Assembly (NCBI RefSeq): GCF_001542415.1
Contig: NZ_LNCU01000117.1
Location: 1 to 42,267 of the forward strand
DNA: 42,267 bases
Direction of reading: 5' to 3'
Source: Bradyrhizobium macuxiense
GTDB taxonomy: Bacteria; Pseudomonadota; Alphaproteobacteria; Rhizobiales; Xanthobacteraceae
Translations under genes and position numbers: made by a program
Notes under the pieces: model-generated
The model's input: only the letters and a program-made list of their open reading frames with translations
Database searches by the model: none
What the model was told of the DNA's origin: nothing
In this document: positions 42,082 to 42,267 of the stretch, in pieces
How positions within the stretch are numbered: the first letter of the stretch is position 1
Layout of the letters: the number at the start of each line of letters is the position of its first letter

Positions 42082-42267
42082 ATGGCAAACCCGTTCTACA
42101 CCAGCGAACACGAGGCCTTTCGCGAGGTGATGCGCCGCTTCGTGGCCAAGGAGATCGACCCCTACGCCCATCGATGGGACGAAGCGGGAGAGTTTCCGCG
42201 CGAGCTCTATGCGAAGGCCTCCGAGATCGGGCTGCTCGGCCTCGGCTTCCCCGAGGAATATGGCGGG
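42082..42267 (+). CDS. acyl-CoA dehydrogenase, 3' end outside window
   Basis: The first 62 codons are present and run off the right edge. The translation begins MANPFYTSEHEAFREVMRRF and includes KEIDPYAHRWDEAGEFPREL and IGLLGLGFPEEYGG, the usual N-terminal helical domain of acyl-CoA dehydrogenases. The FAD- and substrate-binding parts are not in view. GGAG lies about 7 bases upstream of the ATG. It is divergent from the acyl-CoA ligase across 217 bp. Confidence 0.9.
   Translation, partial: MANPFYTSEHEAFREVMRRFVAKEIDPYAHRWDEAGEFPRELYAKASEIGLLGLGFPEEYGG

Noticed and set aside
1..42267. CRISPR arrays, tRNA or rRNA genes, prophage or plasmid origin
   Set aside because: No regularly spaced repeats, cloverleaf-like sequences, rRNA segments, or phage or replication genes seen on either strand.

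Overview
The window looks like a chromosomal segment of a high-GC alphaproteobacterium, most probably Bradyrhizobium or a close relative. This is inferred from three things: an acdS gene (ACC deaminase) next to a divergent Lrp-type regulator, a periplasmic IorAB-type molybdenum hydroxylase operon, and five kinds of palindromic intergenic repeat of a style common in Bradyrhizobium genomes. No rRNA, tRNA, CRISPR array, prophage or conjugation genes were seen. The only mobile element is an IS630-type transposase cut by the left edge.

Layout. 1-2.8 kb: IS630 transposase, Sir2 deacylase, LysM protein. 2.9-9.8 kb: a possible copper/sulfur neighbourhood. An SBP56/methanethiol-oxidase-like gene overlaps a polytopic membrane protein gene on the minus strand. 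Across a 724-bp gap lies a divergent two-gene unit of a three-domain multicopper oxidase and a secreted phosphoesterase with an Asp/His/Gly-rich tail, closed by a clear terminator. 9.8-12.8 kb: EEHF-type amidohydrolase/decarboxylase, then acdR and acdS. 12.8-18.7 kb: small membrane protein, HtrA-like protease without PDZ, metallophosphoesterase, Baeyer-Villiger-type monooxygenase, DUF1186/SEC-C protein. 18.8-24.8 kb: RecQ, then an overlapping operon of a triheme cytochrome c, a [2Fe-2S] subunit and a Tat-exported molybdopterin subunit.

24.8-31.4 kb: DUF2235 hydrolase, a divergent membrane protein, a CoxE/CoxD-like VWA and MoxR pair, a PsiF-like secreted protein, a HAD phosphatase, and a secreted S1 protease whose signal peptidase site falls directly before the IVGG start of the mature enzyme. 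31.5-33.7 kb: ADP-forming acyl-CoA synthetase. 33.9-37.9 kb: a Gram-negative (class GN) sortase with its single LPxT target, a VIT/VWA protein, and a divergent XRE-type regulator with a candidate autoregulated promoter. 37.9-42.3 kb: DUF1614 membrane protein, a branched-chain-amino-acid-type binding protein, an AMP-forming acyl-CoA ligase, and the start of a divergent acyl-CoA dehydrogenase.

How the genes work together. The best-supported functional units are acdR/acdS, cytochrome-IorA-IorB (possibly matured by CoxDE-like proteins nearby), and the sortase/target/regulator unit. The most interesting features are the sortase locus, with three intercistronic hairpin structures and 20-bp-period operator-like repeats; the SBP56/multicopper oxidase neighbourhood; and the S1 protease apparently made active at export. 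All functions rest on reading motifs by eye; no database search was run.
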